From positions 1,371,192 through 1,435,191 of the forward strand of contig NZ_OMPO01000001.1 of assembly GCF_900292035.1 (NCBI RefSeq): a stretch of 64,000 nucleotides of DNA, written 5' to 3'. Numbering within the stretch: position 1 is the stretch's first letter; each line of letters begins with the position of its first letter. The DNA comes from Blastococcus sp. Marseille-P5729. Its GTDB lineage: Bacteria; Actinomycetota; Actinomycetes; Mycobacteriales; Antricoccaceae. The position numbers and the translations under genes were made by a program. Positions 1-13,200 of the stretch are shown here, piece by piece. The notes under the pieces are model-generated. The model saw only the letters and a list, made by a program, of their open reading frames with translations, was not told the DNA's origin and made no database searches.

Positions 1-1262
1 CGGCCGGCGCTCCGGACAGCGGGGGCGCGGAGGGGACGTCCGCGAGCACCGAGACGTCCGCACCGGTCACGGACCCGGCGACCGACACGCGGGCTCAGCA
101 CGGCGGACCCAGCGGCCCGCCTCCCGGCGACGTCGCTCATCCGGCGTCCGACAGCGAGCAGGGCGGGTCCGCTTCCTCGACCACCAGTCCCGGGACCCCC
201 GGCGCGTCCGACTCCTCGACCACCAGCCCCGGCACCCCCGGCGCGTCCGACTCCTCGACCACGTCGGCCGATCCGGCGAGGAACGCCGGAACCCAGGCCC
301 CCGCAGCCAGCACCCAGCAGGCCGCTGGCGAGTCGCAGGCTGGACTGGTCGCCGGCGGCGCCGCTGCCGCACAGGCATCCGGGGTACAAGCGGCGGCGGA
401 CGCCGAGGCCGACGCTGACGCCCCTCCAGCTGCGGCAGCTCCGATGGGAGTCGCCGGTGCGGCACCGCCGGCCACCGGCACCAGCCCTACCGCGAATCAG
501 CAGCCGGGCGGGCCGCTGACCGGCCGGCCGACCAACCCGGCGGACGTGCGCGCCGACCGGACAGAGGCCGGCAACGAGAGCACCGCCGAGACGGCGGCGT
601 CGAGCGACACCGGACCCGGAACGCTCGCGGCCCAGATCGCCCACCACCTCCACACCTCGAACTTCGACACCCACGGCCGGACCCTGACCGAGCCGGCGAT
701 CAACGGCGCTATCCAGCACATGAACAGCGACCTGTCCTCGATCGCCCGGGGTGGCCCGGAGATGGTCACACACGCCCAGGACGCCCTGAACCGGCTCAGC
801 ACCGGCGATGCGACACAGTCGGACGTCGACCTGCTGGTGCACCAGTTCACCGAGTCGGTGGCGCTCGAGCAGCGCACGCTCGCAGATCCCGCCACCACGG
901 ATACAGCCGCCCAGCTTCAGCAGAACGCCTTGCTGGCCACGCGCATCGCCGAGCAGCAGAGCCCCTTCTTCACCACCGGCACCGCGGTCGACGAGCAGAT
1001 CAGTGCGCGGGCCCTCGACGGGGTCGCTCCCGATACGTCGAGCACCCCGGCGGTCGCCACCGACCCCGCCGCGGACCCCGATCCCGACAGCGCCCGCCGC
1101 GGACCCGATCCCGACAGCGCCCGCCACGGATCCCGCCGCGGACCCCGATCCGACAGCGCCCCGCCGCCGACCCCGCGACGCAGCCACCGCACCCCACCGG
1201 AGGACGCGAGCTCGCACAACCCACCCAGCGCGAGGCCGAGCTCGCCGAGCGCGGCCGGCTGA
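1..1262 (+). CDS. 5' part (in window) of a giant Ala/Pro-rich protein gene, frame-disrupted
   Basis: The frame that ends at TGA 1260-1262 is open from the first base, so the true start lies left of the window. It encodes a low-complexity Ala/Pro/Ser/Thr/Gly linker (roughly codons 1-190, including a 13-residue tandem repeat). A helical, ordinary-looking segment follows (about nucleotides 620-1040) and then an Asp/Pro/Ala repeat. After that repeat the frame decays into Arg/Pro/Ser-rich sequence unlike the rest. Frame 2 just upstream of 1262 instead reads TGGRELAQPTQREAELAER and runs without a stop into the 4,244-codon frame. I therefore infer one gene, split by two net +1 C-run indels in the repeat, rather than two genes with a TGATG stop/start overlap. 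The function is not recognised. If the first residues outside the window carry a DUF4157 or secretion domain, that would decide its class. Confidence 0.7.
   Translation, partial: AGAPDSGGAEGTSASTETSAPVTDPATDTRAQHGGPSGPPPGDVAHPASDSEQGGSASSTTSPGTPGASDSSTTSPGTPGASDSSTTSADPARNAGTQAPAASTQQAAGESQAGLVAGGAAAAQASGVQAAADAEADADAPPAAAAPMGVAGAAPPATGTSPTANQQPGGPLTGRPTNPADVRADRTEAGNESTAETAASSDTGPGTLAAQIAHHLHTSNFDTHGRTLTEPAINGAIQHMNSDLSSIARGGPEMVTHAQDALNRLSTGDATQSDVDLLVHQFTESVALEQRTLADPATTDTAAQLQQNALLATRIAEQQSPFFTTGTAVDEQISARALDGVAPDTSSTPAVATDPAADPDPDSARRGPDPDSARHGSRRGPRSDSAPPPTPRRSHRTPPEDASSHNPPSARPSSPSAAG
174..251 (+). repeat. Two 39-bp tandem units coding a Ser/Thr/Pro/Gly repeat
   Basis: Two consecutive 39-bp units (174-212 and 213-251), followed by a partial third, each encode SSTTSPGTPGASD in the open frame. 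The units differ by only two third-position bases (agt/agc and ggg/ggc). This keeps the protein repeat unchanged and marks the stretch as a coding linker. It resembles a flexible, surface-type spacer; no catalytic role is implied. Confidence 0.8.
1056..1177 (+). repeat. C-rich coding repeat where the giant gene changes frame twice
   Basis: About four imperfect units beginning GACCC(C)GATCC(C)GACAGCG lie here (starts near 1074, 1102, 1141 and 1169). Read with the best local frame, they encode D-P-D-P-T-A-P-A-A type repeats. The units differ in the length of their C runs: unit 1 has GATCCCG where unit 3 has GATCCG, and unit 3 has GCCCCG where the others have GCCCG. The net effect moves the coherent reading from frame 0 through frame 1 to frame 2, which is the frame of the 1262-13996 open frame. 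This is either polymerase slippage (real, possibly phase-variable) or a homopolymer sequencing error. Confidence 0.7.
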
Positions 1263-4200
1263 TGGTCCAAGGCATGGACACCGACACGATCCGGATCGCG
1301 ACGATGCTCGCAGAGCACACCGTGCCGACCCTGGACGGCGGCCGGGCCCCGATCGACATCCAGATGCTCGAAGCGATCCGTGACCACCTCTTCGGCGATC
1401 ACCCCGTGACCCACCAGGTCGATGGCGGTGAGATCACCTTGTCGCAGTTCATTGCCGATCCGGACATCATCGAGGCCTGGCTCCGCCTGCAGCACAACGA
1501 CACCAGCCACCTCGAGACCGACCTGCTGCTGATCGCCCACGAGCACGCCGAGATCCAGGCGATGGAGCAGGGCAAGAGCCAGATCGACGCCCACCTGGCC
1601 GCGAACGAGATCGCCAACTGGTCGGAGGTCGTGCCCGATTCCGACCACCCGTTGTTGCATCGGCTGGACCTCAACCAGGGGGTGCCGGACTTCCAGAGCT
1701 ACGTGGACTCCCCGGTCCGCTCGTACGAGTACAACCACGCCATGCGGGTGCGCAGCATTCTGGACGCCCAGATGCCGGGTGTCTACGCCGTGCTTACGGC
1801 GCCCGATCTGGAAACACCGAAGCGAACGCTGCCGAGCGCCAGCGGCACACTCTCACCGCAGTCCGATCTCGGACAGCGAGTGGCGCGTGCCCGCGCCGAG
1901 CTGCAGCAGGTCATCGAACAGATCGGCGGGCCGGCGGTGCTGGAGCTGGCCGGCAACCCGCACCTCGACCCGAGCACGGCGGCACAGACCGGCCCGTTCG
2001 TTCCCGGCACGTGGCACGCCGACAAGTCCGCCCTGCATGGCCTGCGCGCGAGTTCCGTCAAAGCCATCCTGGCGGATCTTGGGCTGACAGTCCCACCCGG
2101 GACGACGAACGATGGCCGCATCGCCGCCATCCAGGACCATCTGAGGATCCTCGCCGACTCCGCGCCCGAGGGCTCCACGCCCGAGGAGCAGGCCGCGTTT
2201 CAGCAGCACCAGGAGCAGATCGTCGCGACGTTCGCGCAGTCGATCACTACGCACGCAACGATGGACCGCAACAACACCTCGCTGCGCACTCACGTGCGCA
2301 ACCACCTCGTCGGTTACTACGCGAGCCGCTTCATCGCGATCTACAACGCACTCGACTCTCGCCCGGCAACCGATCGGGGCACGGGCACGCTGACGTTCCT
2401 GTTGACCGAGTTCGGTGGCACTGCGAATGCATCCGCGCTGGAGGAGGCGCACAGCGGCCTGCCGGCCGGCGTGGCCTTCCGCACCGAAGGGCTCACCCCG
2501 TCCGGCGCGCCAATCGCCGCGAACATCGACGGCATGCGCGGTCATGTGGCGCTCGAGATGAAATCCGGCTACGCCACCCACGTCGAGCCCGACGGCCGGT
2601 TCAACACCGACACCGACCAGAAGCTGGCGCGGCAGTTCCGCCGCGAGGTCGGCGCGGTTCAGGCCGAGATCGACGCCCGGGCCAAGCAGGCCGCAGACGC
2701 AGCGATCGAGCAGCGCCTGGTCGAGCTCGGCAAGCCGGAGAACGAGCTCACCGCGGCTGAGCGCGCCGAGCTCAACCAGCTCGAGAAGTCGACGACGAAG
2801 GCCTACCTGAGCTCGCATCCAGCACGGCTGGACATCATCACCGACACCGAGGTCACCCAACGGGCACTCGAGCAGCTCATCGCCAGCCGCCCAGACCTCA
2901 AAGCGGCGGTGAGCATCTACTCGCACGAGGATCACCTCGCGCACATGCGCGCCGAGACCGAACAGGCTCAGCGCGAGCGCTACCCGGGGATCGTCGAGGA
3001 GGCCAGGCGGCTGGTCGCGCTGCGCCGCCAGCTGGACGGCGACCTGCCCACCGGAGCCCGCAGCCTGCCGTCCCCGGATGCCGTCCCGAACCCCGAGGAC
3101 GCCGTCCGGGTTCGCACCGCGCAGCAGCAGTACCTGCATGGAGTGACCACCGACCCGACCATCACGCCGCCGATGAGCGCGCAGGAACTGAACGACCTGG
3201 TGTTCGGCGAGCCGCGTCGGGGAGCCTCCGTCATCCAGCAGCTCACCAAGGCGCTCGGGATGGACGTCGAGGTCGTTTCCGACGCCGATGGCCAAAGCAC
3301 GCTGCGACTCACCAACGACACCCGGCTACTGCAGGTCACCGTCGACGTCGCGTCCCTGACTCCCGACGGTCTTCTCCCCTCGACCGGCGACCCCGTGGTG
3401 CGCACGGATATCGCCTCGTCGCCGGACGATCCAGGACGCGGAGCGCACCGTCAGTTGCGTGCTGACCTACACATCACGTTGTCGTCACAGCTGAGTCCCG
3501 AGCAGGTAGCCCGAGTGCTGGCGCAGGAGATCACCCGGGCCAGCTACGAGATCGACCCCGATGCGCGCAATAACACCGAGGACCTGCTCACCGCGGACGC
3601 CAACAAGCGAGTTCCGCCGGTCATCGCGCAGGTGCAGGCGGACAACGACCCGTCCTTCAGCCCGCGCGACGTCGCCCGCCTGGCCGGGCTGCAGGTGCTG
3701 TTCGACTCCCTCGAGGGCGCATCGCGCAAGCAGGTGAACCAGCTCAAGGACGTCATCGCCGCGACCCTCTCGGACCTGGGACTGAACCTCACCACCGAAC
3801 GTGCGACCGAGCTGGGCATCTCGCACGACACCCTCGTGGAGCAGTTCTTCACCCGGCTCCAGGGCATACCCGACCTCGACGGCAGCTCCCGGCTCAAGGA
3901 CGCCATCCGCAGCTTCAACACCCAGGAACTCGGTGGCATCCCGCCGTCCAAGGCGCCGCTGCAGACCTATGTCGCCAAGGCGATCGCTTCGCAGGGCCTC
4001 ACGGCCGCCGGCACGATCCTCGGTTCGATGTTGCTAGGGGTCGCCTCTCCGGTGCTTCTCGCCGCGACCGGCATCGGGGCGGTGCTCGCGATCGGCGCCT
4101 CGGTCCTAGCCGACGTCAACAAGTTCAACAGCGCCGCGCGGAACACCACCGCCGCCAACGACCAGAACCCCCGCAGCGGCGACCGAGATCAGCAGGCCCG

Positions 4201-7200
4201 CCAGCACCGCGACGAGGTGCAGGCATTACGCACCGAGATCGCGCTGAACCCCGAGCTCAGTGGGCAGCTGCGCACCGGGTTGTTCGGCCCGCAGGCCGAC
4301 GCGGCGTTGGCGGCGCTAGAACGCGCTCACCAGACCGCGAGGGACCGCCACGAGGGCCGGATCCGACTGCGTCTCGACGAGGAGGCCGTCCGGGACGTCG
4401 ACCCGCTGGACAAGGTCGCTAGCCGCGGTGCCCTGGCGTTCAAGGCAGCGGCCACTCCGCTGGCCCGTGCCCTCCCGTTCGCCGTCGCGGCCGTCGTGGC
4501 CCCCGCCCAAGCCCTCGCCATGGGCGCCATCGCCGCGGGCAACGCGATCGCTGCGGCTATCGGCGCGGGCATCGCGCCGCGACTGGGCCTCGGCGGCGAC
4601 CCCGCGCTCGATGTGACCAAGGCCGAGCGCGAGAACGAGAACCAGCGCCGCAAGTCCCTGCTGAAGATTAATGCGGCGGACGTCGCGGCGAGCACGACCT
4701 ACCGCTCTCAGACCCGCGACATCCAGCTGCTGCACGAGCGATTCGCGCAGCAGAACGCTGACGAGCGCCGGATCCAAGAGATCAGCGACGCCCTGCGCAC
4801 CGCCGACCCCGAGCAGCGGGCCGCGCTGATGCGCGAGCTCGACGAGATCGGGCAGCGCACGAGCCGCACCGCGGCCCTTCCCGACGACGCGATCGAGACG
4901 ACCCACGACCTCGGCCCGCTGCGTGAGGCGCTCCAGCGAGTCGTCGACACCACCGAGCACTTCGCCACCGCTCCCGCACACGAGCGGCTCAACCCCTTCA
5001 AACCGCTGCGCGGGGACATGCAGCGGGCGATCGCCGACGTCCACGTCGCCGCTCAGGCCCTGCACGAACAAGGCCTCGACATCCCGCTCACCCTCGACAG
5101 CTCGCGCCGCACCGAGCAGATCATCACCATGCAGTCGCTCGATGAGTCGACCCAACGGCTGCTCTCGGTAGTCCAGATGCACCCCGAGAACGGCTATCGG
5201 CAGACGGCGAACATCACGGCGTACCTCTCCCAGCGCTACGCCGCCGCAGGCGTCACCACCTTCCTGACCCGCTTGGCCAATGCCGGCTTCTCCCCCGCGG
5301 CCTTGCTGCCCGCAGCAGTCAGCGCGGTGACGACGACGGTCGTCGCCACGCTCGGCGAGCATCGGCTCGAGATAGGCAACGAGCTGCGCAAGTTCTACGA
5401 GCGCTCCAGCCGCTCAACAGTCCAGAAGTCGCTGGTTGCCATCAACTCGCGCGCGCTGCCGGCCGTATCCCACCCGATGATCGTCGAGATCGTCGCCGGC
5501 CGCGACGCCGCTATCCAGCAGTCGATCAACCAGCTGCGCGCCCAGCAGCAGGACCCATCGAGCACCCCCGAGGCTGCGGAGAACGCACCGGCCGGACGGC
5601 CCGCGGCCGCACCCACCCCCGCCACGCCCCTGACCGTCGCGGCGTCCACGCCAGCACCGCACCCGGCCACGCGCACCCCGGATCCCGCGACAGCACGCGA
5701 GGAGGTCGTTCAACGAGTCGCTCCGAGGTCCGCGTACGTCGTTCGCTTTATCTCCACGCCGGTACTCGTCGCGGTGCTGGACACGATCATTGACCCGGGT
5801 CGCGCGCTGCGGTCGGTGCTGACCGTGCTGTCGAACGCGGGGATCGGCCCGACCGAGTGGAGCAGCAAGGTCGCGGAGGAATCGGCGACCCAGCGCACCG
5901 AACAGGTACGCAAGCGGCTGCAGACCGCCGAGCTCGCCGCCCAAGATCGCCGGCTCGATGCCCAGATGGCCAACCCGACGCTGGATCAGTCACCTCGCCA
6001 GCAGATCGACACCCTCATCAGCGAGCTTCGCCAGCTCGCGCGAGCCGACGAGTCGACGCGTAGCGAGGCCGTAGCGCAGGCACGCATCCTGCACCGCGCG
6101 CTCGATGTCGCAGCAGCTCACGTCGCGACGGCGGACCCCGACGTGCAGCAACGCATGGCCGAGGTCCGCGCGAGCGTGGACTCCGCCTTCGCCGGAGTCA
6201 CCCAGCCGGCCACCCGGGCCGTGATCGCGGCCGTCGAGCAAGCCCGGCCCACCCGGGACCCGAACGAGATCCTCACGGTGCTGCGCGAGCAGGTCACCGA
6301 GGCCCGGGCGCGCATTGCCCACGAGTCAGCGGCCACCGCCGTCCTCGAGGTGAGCACGGCCGAGACACGGACGCTCGCCCAGGAGGCATCCCTCCAGTTC
6401 GCAGCCGACGGCAGCGTGGACGCCCAGCAGCTCTCCGACCAGATCAGCAATCTATCGACGTCGCTCGAATCGAGGCGCCGCGATATCGCTCGCACGATGA
6501 TCAGCGCGCTCCCCGCGCAGCGACCGATCCTCGAAGCGGCCGACAACGCAGCCCAGGAGGCCCAGTCGGCGCTGGCGAACGCCGAAGCCCATCGGGACTA
6601 TGCGCTCAATCTCGCTCAGCGGGTGGAGCGCACCGCAGCCGGCGAGATCACGCTGCAGCGGCTCGAAACCATCCTGACCATCGTCGGCGTCACCGACAGC
6701 CCCGGCACTCTAGGGAACGCTCTTGACCAGGCCACGAATGCGCTCGAGACGGCGCGCCAGCACGCTGCGGTGGCAGAGCTCGCACTCGCCCATGCCCAGA
6801 TCGACGCCCACCGGGCCACCGCCGAAACCGTCATCGAGCAGCTGACCGAGCGAGCAACGGACATCATCGCGCAGGCGACCGCGCTGCTGGATGACCCCAG
6901 CCTGCCCGAGAGCTCGGCCGCTGCCGCCGCGGACCTACGCTCTCATCTCGACACCGCTTCGGACCTGCGCAGCTCGATCGAGCAGCATCTCGACGACCTA
7001 CGGCGCGCGCACGAGCATTCCGCGGCCCCTGAGCCGGGCCTGCAGCCCAGCACCCTCCTGCAGATCGCCACCCAGGCGCGCGAGGGCATCACCGCCGACC
7101 TCGATCAGCTCGCCGACCAGCTCGCCCTGGTGGAACGAGACCACGCAGTGATCCACGCGCAGACCCTGCACGACAAGATCGACCGCGTCCGAGACGACGC

Positions 7201-10200
7201 TGACCGCCTCGTCGAACGTGGTGCGCAGCTGGCGGCACAGACCGTCGCGGCCCGCGACGCACTGAGCTTCCGCACCTGGCACAGCGAGGCCGCCCGCCAG
7301 CAGGCGGAGGCTACCCGCGACATCGCCGATGCCGCCCAGCGCGCGACCCGCGACGCGGCCGATCAGCGCGCCGACCTTGCCCGCGCTCAGGATCGCGCGC
7401 GTCAGCTCGCCGGCGATCTGATGGCCGACCCGGCCGCGACCGACATCTCAAGCCTGGCCGAGCTGGCGCAGGACGCCGAGCGGATGCACTCCGCGCTGGA
7501 GCGATCGGTAGCCGAGCTCGAGCATCAGGTGCCGACCGCGGCGCTGCACGCGACATACGCCAACGGCCTGGCCGCCATCGAGCACGGGCAGACATCCAGC
7601 ACCCAGACCCGACTGCGGCAGACTGTCCTCGTCGAGGAGCAACGGCTGCTGCATGACCGGATCGCCGGGATGACGGCCAGCCAGAACCCGTCCGCCGTCC
7701 AGGCAGTGGAGCAGCAGCAGGCTCTTGACCGGCAGTTACGCACCATCGAGGTGCTGCACCAAGACCAGGAAGCCGAGATTCGCCAGCTGCAGCAGCTCGC
7801 GGCGTCCGAGACCATCGAGTCACGTAGCCAAGCCATCCAGACGACCACCCAGTCGGTGCTGCAGCGCGTCGGAACGATCCAGGACGCCCTCGCACGCGCC
7901 CGTACCCTCATCGACGGCACGGACGCGATCTCCCGCGTCGCGGCCGCGGAGATCGACCACGCGAACAACACCCGCAACGCGGTGCGCGCAGCCGACGAGT
8001 ACGCCAGCGCCGAGCTGGCGGTCGCCCACGCGGTCGCGGACACCGCCCCGGGCGTCATCTTCCGCGACGCCGCCGGCAACCGGACCAGCTCCCCGGCCCA
8101 GCAGGCCGCCGGCGAGCTCGCCGTCGCAGACCGCGCCCTCCGGGCCGCGAGCGCACTGACCGACCAGGCAGCCGCTGCGATCGATGACGCCGGCTACCGG
8201 CTCCGGCAGCAGCCCGCCGCGACCCTCCGTGACGCCGCGCTCGCGCAGTCCTCTACCAGCCGCTCCAACGAGCTGATCGCCGATGCGCTCAGCCACCTCG
8301 CCGAGGCTCGGCGGCTGATCGAGGTAGACGTCGACGCCGCCCGCCCAGGGATCCAGGACGTCGTCCCGGACACCCATCAGCGACATCTCGACGCAGCACC
8401 GGGCCAGCCGCTCGACGGCGTCATCACCCTGCCCGCGCCCGCCCCCGAGCAGCAGCTGCTCACCGACGCGCGCCGGATCCTGGACGACGCCACGGTCGAG
8501 GCCGAGCGTTCCTTCGCCCAGTTCGAGTCCGTGGGAGCGCTGTTCAACGCCGCTGCCCAGGTACAGCCCTCGGGTGCCGCGGCCCTCGACCAGGCCATCG
8601 CTGCCGCCGAGGACGCCGCGATCACGATGTCGGAGGATGCGCAGCAGGCGCAGGACACCGTGGATCGCATGAGCGAGACGCGCGAGCAGCTGCAGGCCCT
8701 CGCCGAGCAGATCGCGGCGCTGCCCGACGGCGCGGACGCGTCCGCCACGCTGCACCGGATGCAGCTGCTTCTGGGGGAGCTGTCCACGCAGCGGGCCGCG
8801 CTGCTGCAGGAGCTCGCCCAGGTCGACGCCGATGCGATTCGGCTGTCCCGCGAGTCGGCGACCGTGCTGCAGACCCGTCTGGTCGACGCGCTCGGATCGC
8901 TCACGGCGCACAACGATCAGCTCGTCGAGCAGCTCACCGACGAACGCAATCGAGTCGCGCAGGTACTCGACTTCATGCTCGATGCCCAGACCGACACGAT
9001 CACCGACCAGCGGCTGGCGGAGATCCGGCAGGCGTTGCAGGAAACGGACTCCGCGCTGCACGAGGCGACCCGCGCACATCGCGAGCTGTCCGCACTTGCC
9101 GATCACGAGCAGGACGTGCTCGACGAGCTCACCACGCGGACGGCGGCGCCGGCCGAGTTGAGCGACCAGCTGCCCCAGGTCGCCGAGCGCGCGCTGCACC
9201 GGGCACACGAGCTCAGCGACGCGATACGCGAGCAGCACGAGCGCGGCGTGGCGGCCGCTCGAGAGGTCGGACGCCGTGACCTGACCCCCACGCCACCGAC
9301 ATCCTCCTCGCCGCAGGCGCTCGCCTCGGACGCCGAGGCGGCGCAGGCTCAGCAGGCACGGGAGGCCACCGACCGGATCGAGTCGCTGCGGGCCATTCGC
9401 AGGGAGGGTGATGCCCGTAGCCAGGCCGCTGTTGTCACCGCCTTGACGGCGCAGGAGACCGCGAACCGGCTGGCCGCGGCGGCCGCAGAAACCGCGCGGC
9501 GGGCAGCGGCCGGCGATCCCGGGTTCGACGCAGACCGGATCGCGCTGGCGCTCGAGGCCGCCACGCAAGCTGCCGCCCAGGCGAGCGTGCTGAACGACAC
9601 CGCGCTCGCCGAGCATGCGGCGAGCGCTGCACGGCTCGCCTTCGATCAGGGCATCCTGGCGGCAGTGCCCGCGTTCGCAGCCCTCGATCAGGCACGCCAG
9701 AACGTGGCGGGCAGCCACCCGGCCAGCGACCAGCTCACGGAGCAGACCCAGCGGCTGCGCGCCCTCACCGAGAACGCGACCCGAGATGCGACCGCGCTCG
9801 ACGGGCTGCTGCAGACGATGGACGATCTGCACACCCACGCCACCACACTCGCGCAGACACCACCAGTCGATCTCGGCACGCTGGCCAATCTCGGCGAACG
9901 GGCGCGGGAGCTCGCTCAGCAGGTGACCGAACGATCCACGAGCCTCGAGAAGGCGAGCAACCGCGTCGTGGTGGCGGCGCGCACGCTCGCCACGCTCGAG
10001 CTCGCCGAGAGCGCGCTCGCCGACGCCGCACCGCCCAGCAACATAGACGCGATACTCGACCAGGTGGACGCCGTCGTCGCGGAGGCAGTCTCCGACGCCG
10101 AGGCCGTCTCCGACGCGCGCGACGCCGCCGTCCAGGATGCGCTCGCCGTACGCGACATGCTGGCCGAGATCGGCGAGCTGCAGAGCACCCTGCGCACCGC

Positions 10201-13200
10201 ACACGACGAGCTCAGCGCTCTTCTGGAGGACCTGCTACCCCGCCGTCGCCAGGAGGCGGTCACCGATGCCGAGTCCGAGGCGCTGGCGCGACTGACCCAG
10301 ACGATCACCGAGTCGCACGCCACGCTCCGCACCGAGCTACAGACCCTTCCGGTTCGTGCCGACAGCGCCCTCGCCCATGCCATGAACGCGGTTGCGCTTG
10401 AGCACCTCGCCGAGGGACAGCGGCTGCTGGAGGCGATCGCCGCCGAGCGCGCCAGCATGCAGGAGCTGCACCTCGAGGCAACGACGTTGATCGAGGACAC
10501 GATCGACCTGTCGCTGTCCACCGACCCACGGATCAGCGCGCCGGCGGCCGCTGCGATCGCCGGTGCCGAGGCAGTAGTGTCCGCCGAGCAGCGCGCGTTC
10601 GACGTCCACGCCGATGCGCAGAGCCGGATCACGCACGCGTATGACCTGCTCACTCAGCGCGCGCCGTCCGCAGAGCTCGCGGCCGCGGCGCTGGCCGATG
10701 TGGACGCGGCGGTGGAGGCGTTGGCCGAGATCGAGCGTGCGGCACGCGAGCGTACGACGAGCAGCACGTCGCGGCTCGATGCCGCACAGGTGCAGGCGGC
10801 CGCGGCCCGCGGCGCCGAGCAGCTCGTTGCCGTCGAAGGATCGCTGAGCATCGACGACGCCTTCCTGGAAGGGCTTGGGGAGCGGGCCCGCTCGGTGCAG
10901 CAGGACGTCGCCCCCACCCTGCAGAACCGCAGCGAGCTGCCGGCCTTCCGGGCCCAGGAGCTCGCAGCGTCGGTCAGCCTCCAGCAGGCGCAGGCGCGCG
11001 CCGACCTGACGAGCGCCCTCGCGCAGCTCGACGCCGCGACCAGGCTGGCCGACACCGACCCCGACGCGGGTCGCCGCCGGGTCCAGGAGGCCACGGAGGC
11101 CGTCGAGCGGGCGCGGGAGCTGGCCGAGGCCTCGGCGCGCGACCTGGACGCCGCGCTTCGGGAGCTGGCGCGCGCGAACGCTGATCCCGACCGGCACATC
11201 GACGGCATCGACGATGTCGGCCCGCACCGGATCAGCATCGGAGAGCGACCGGCGACCCGGACGGTCGAGGAGGCGAACCGAGACCTCGAGCAGTCCGCCG
11301 AGGGCCGGGCGCTGCGCTCCTCCCAGGCAGACGGCGCGAGGCTTCTACACGACTCGGCCACTGGCCTGGAATCCCTGAGGACTGTCATCAGTCAGTCCCT
11401 CGCCCAGTTCCAGCAGGAGACCGCCGGGCTCGATGTCGACCGACGCGCCCAGATCCAAGACCTGATCACCAGCTTCGACACCAAGGTGCGCGAGCTGCAG
11501 CAGACGGTCCGTGACCTCGCGGGACAGCACGCCACCCTGCCTGCGGTCACTGCACCGCTGGCGACCGCGAGCGTGCTCATCGCCGTCCCACTGTCACCCG
11601 CGGACGTCGACCGGGCCGCAGACCTCATCACCGCAACCCAGGAACGTATCGCCCACTCCCGAGCCGACCTCGAGGCGCGGCTCGGCGCGGCACAGCAAGT
11701 CGCGGACGGTCTGCAGGCCGAGCTGTCGCGACTGATCGCGCACAACCAGATCCTCCAGACGGCCGCGCTGAGCGCCGAGACGCGCGCCACCGCCGACGGC
11801 GTCCGGCAGCTCGCAGACGTCATCCGCTCCCGGTCGGAGGGGCTCACCGGGGCCGAGCACGCCGATCCGGTACTCCAGGAGGCGCAGCGCAGGCTTGACC
11901 GGTTGCACGCGGTGGTTGCCGATCACGTCGCCTCCGTCGACGACGCCAGCGCTCGGCTCGGCGATCTGGCCGTCGCGCAGTCCGAACGCCACGCGTCCGT
12001 GCTCGACGCGCCGGACGCCGAGCGCGACCGTCAGGTCGCGGACGATCACCGACTCGCCGAGGAGGCCGCCGAGGACGCGCGGCGGATCGTCCAGGAGACG
12101 ACCGTGACCCTCGAGCAGCTCGCTCGCGCCGAGCACAGCCTGCGCGAGACAATGCTGCGCGACCGGCTTTCCACCGCGCGCGAGGCGACGCTCGAGGCAG
12201 CACAGGAGCGTCTTGATCGCGCCCTGGCCGATATCGATAGCCAGCTCGACACCGGCTTGACGCAGATCCAGCAACGGCTCGACGAGGCCAAGACGCGCCG
12301 CGACGAGGCGCTCGTCGAGATCGAGGACACCGACCGGCTCCGCAACCGCCCGCAGCTTCGAGCCATCGAGTCCGAGTACCGGCGGGCGGTCTCCGAGAGC
12401 AGCCGCGCCGAGGCCGACCTGCGCGCCGGATCGACCATCTCCGAACGAGCAGCCCAGGCAAGCCTCGAGCAGGCGGTCGCCGAGGCCGACCGCAGGCACG
12501 ACCAGACGCTCGCGCGCGAGCTTGCCGAGCTGCATCAACGGCAGCGGCAGGACGTCTTTGAGGCTCGGCGTCATGCGGTTCAGGCCCAGGCACGTGTCGA
12601 TGGCACGGACCCCGCCGCTCAGCTGCGTCAGCTAGCCGAGACCAGTAACCGGCAGCGGGTTGCGATCGGCGAACAGATGCTTCGCGACAATCACGCCGCG
12701 GCGATCCAGTACGGCACCAGGATCACGGCGATGAACCAGCAGACCGCCGAGGTGATCCGGGAGGCGGATTCGCGCCGCGGGCGGGCGACCGTCCCCGCCG
12801 AGCTCGACACCCGCCTGCGTCGCCGGGGTCTGTGGGGCGCCATCCAGGTCGATCCGCCGCGCGAGTGGTTCTGCATCTGGCAGCCCGATTCGCAGTGCGT
12901 GTGCGACGGCCACTCCAGCGGCACCTGCCCGTTCCGCCCATTAGTGAACGTCGAGGTGCCCGCCGACCCGCCGTCTGGCGAGCAGAAACCCCAGCAGAAC
13001 CCCAACCAGCAGAACCCCAACCAGCAGGATCCCGGCAAGCCCACCCAGCCACGGCCCACGGAGCCCGATCGGCCGGGGCCGAGCGACCAGCCGAACCGGC
13101 CGGCCCAGCCGCAGCAGCCGCCGCCGACCGCTGGCCAGCCGCAGGCACCCACCGCGCCGCAGGCACCCACCGCGCCGCCGCTGAGCCCGCCATCCCCACC

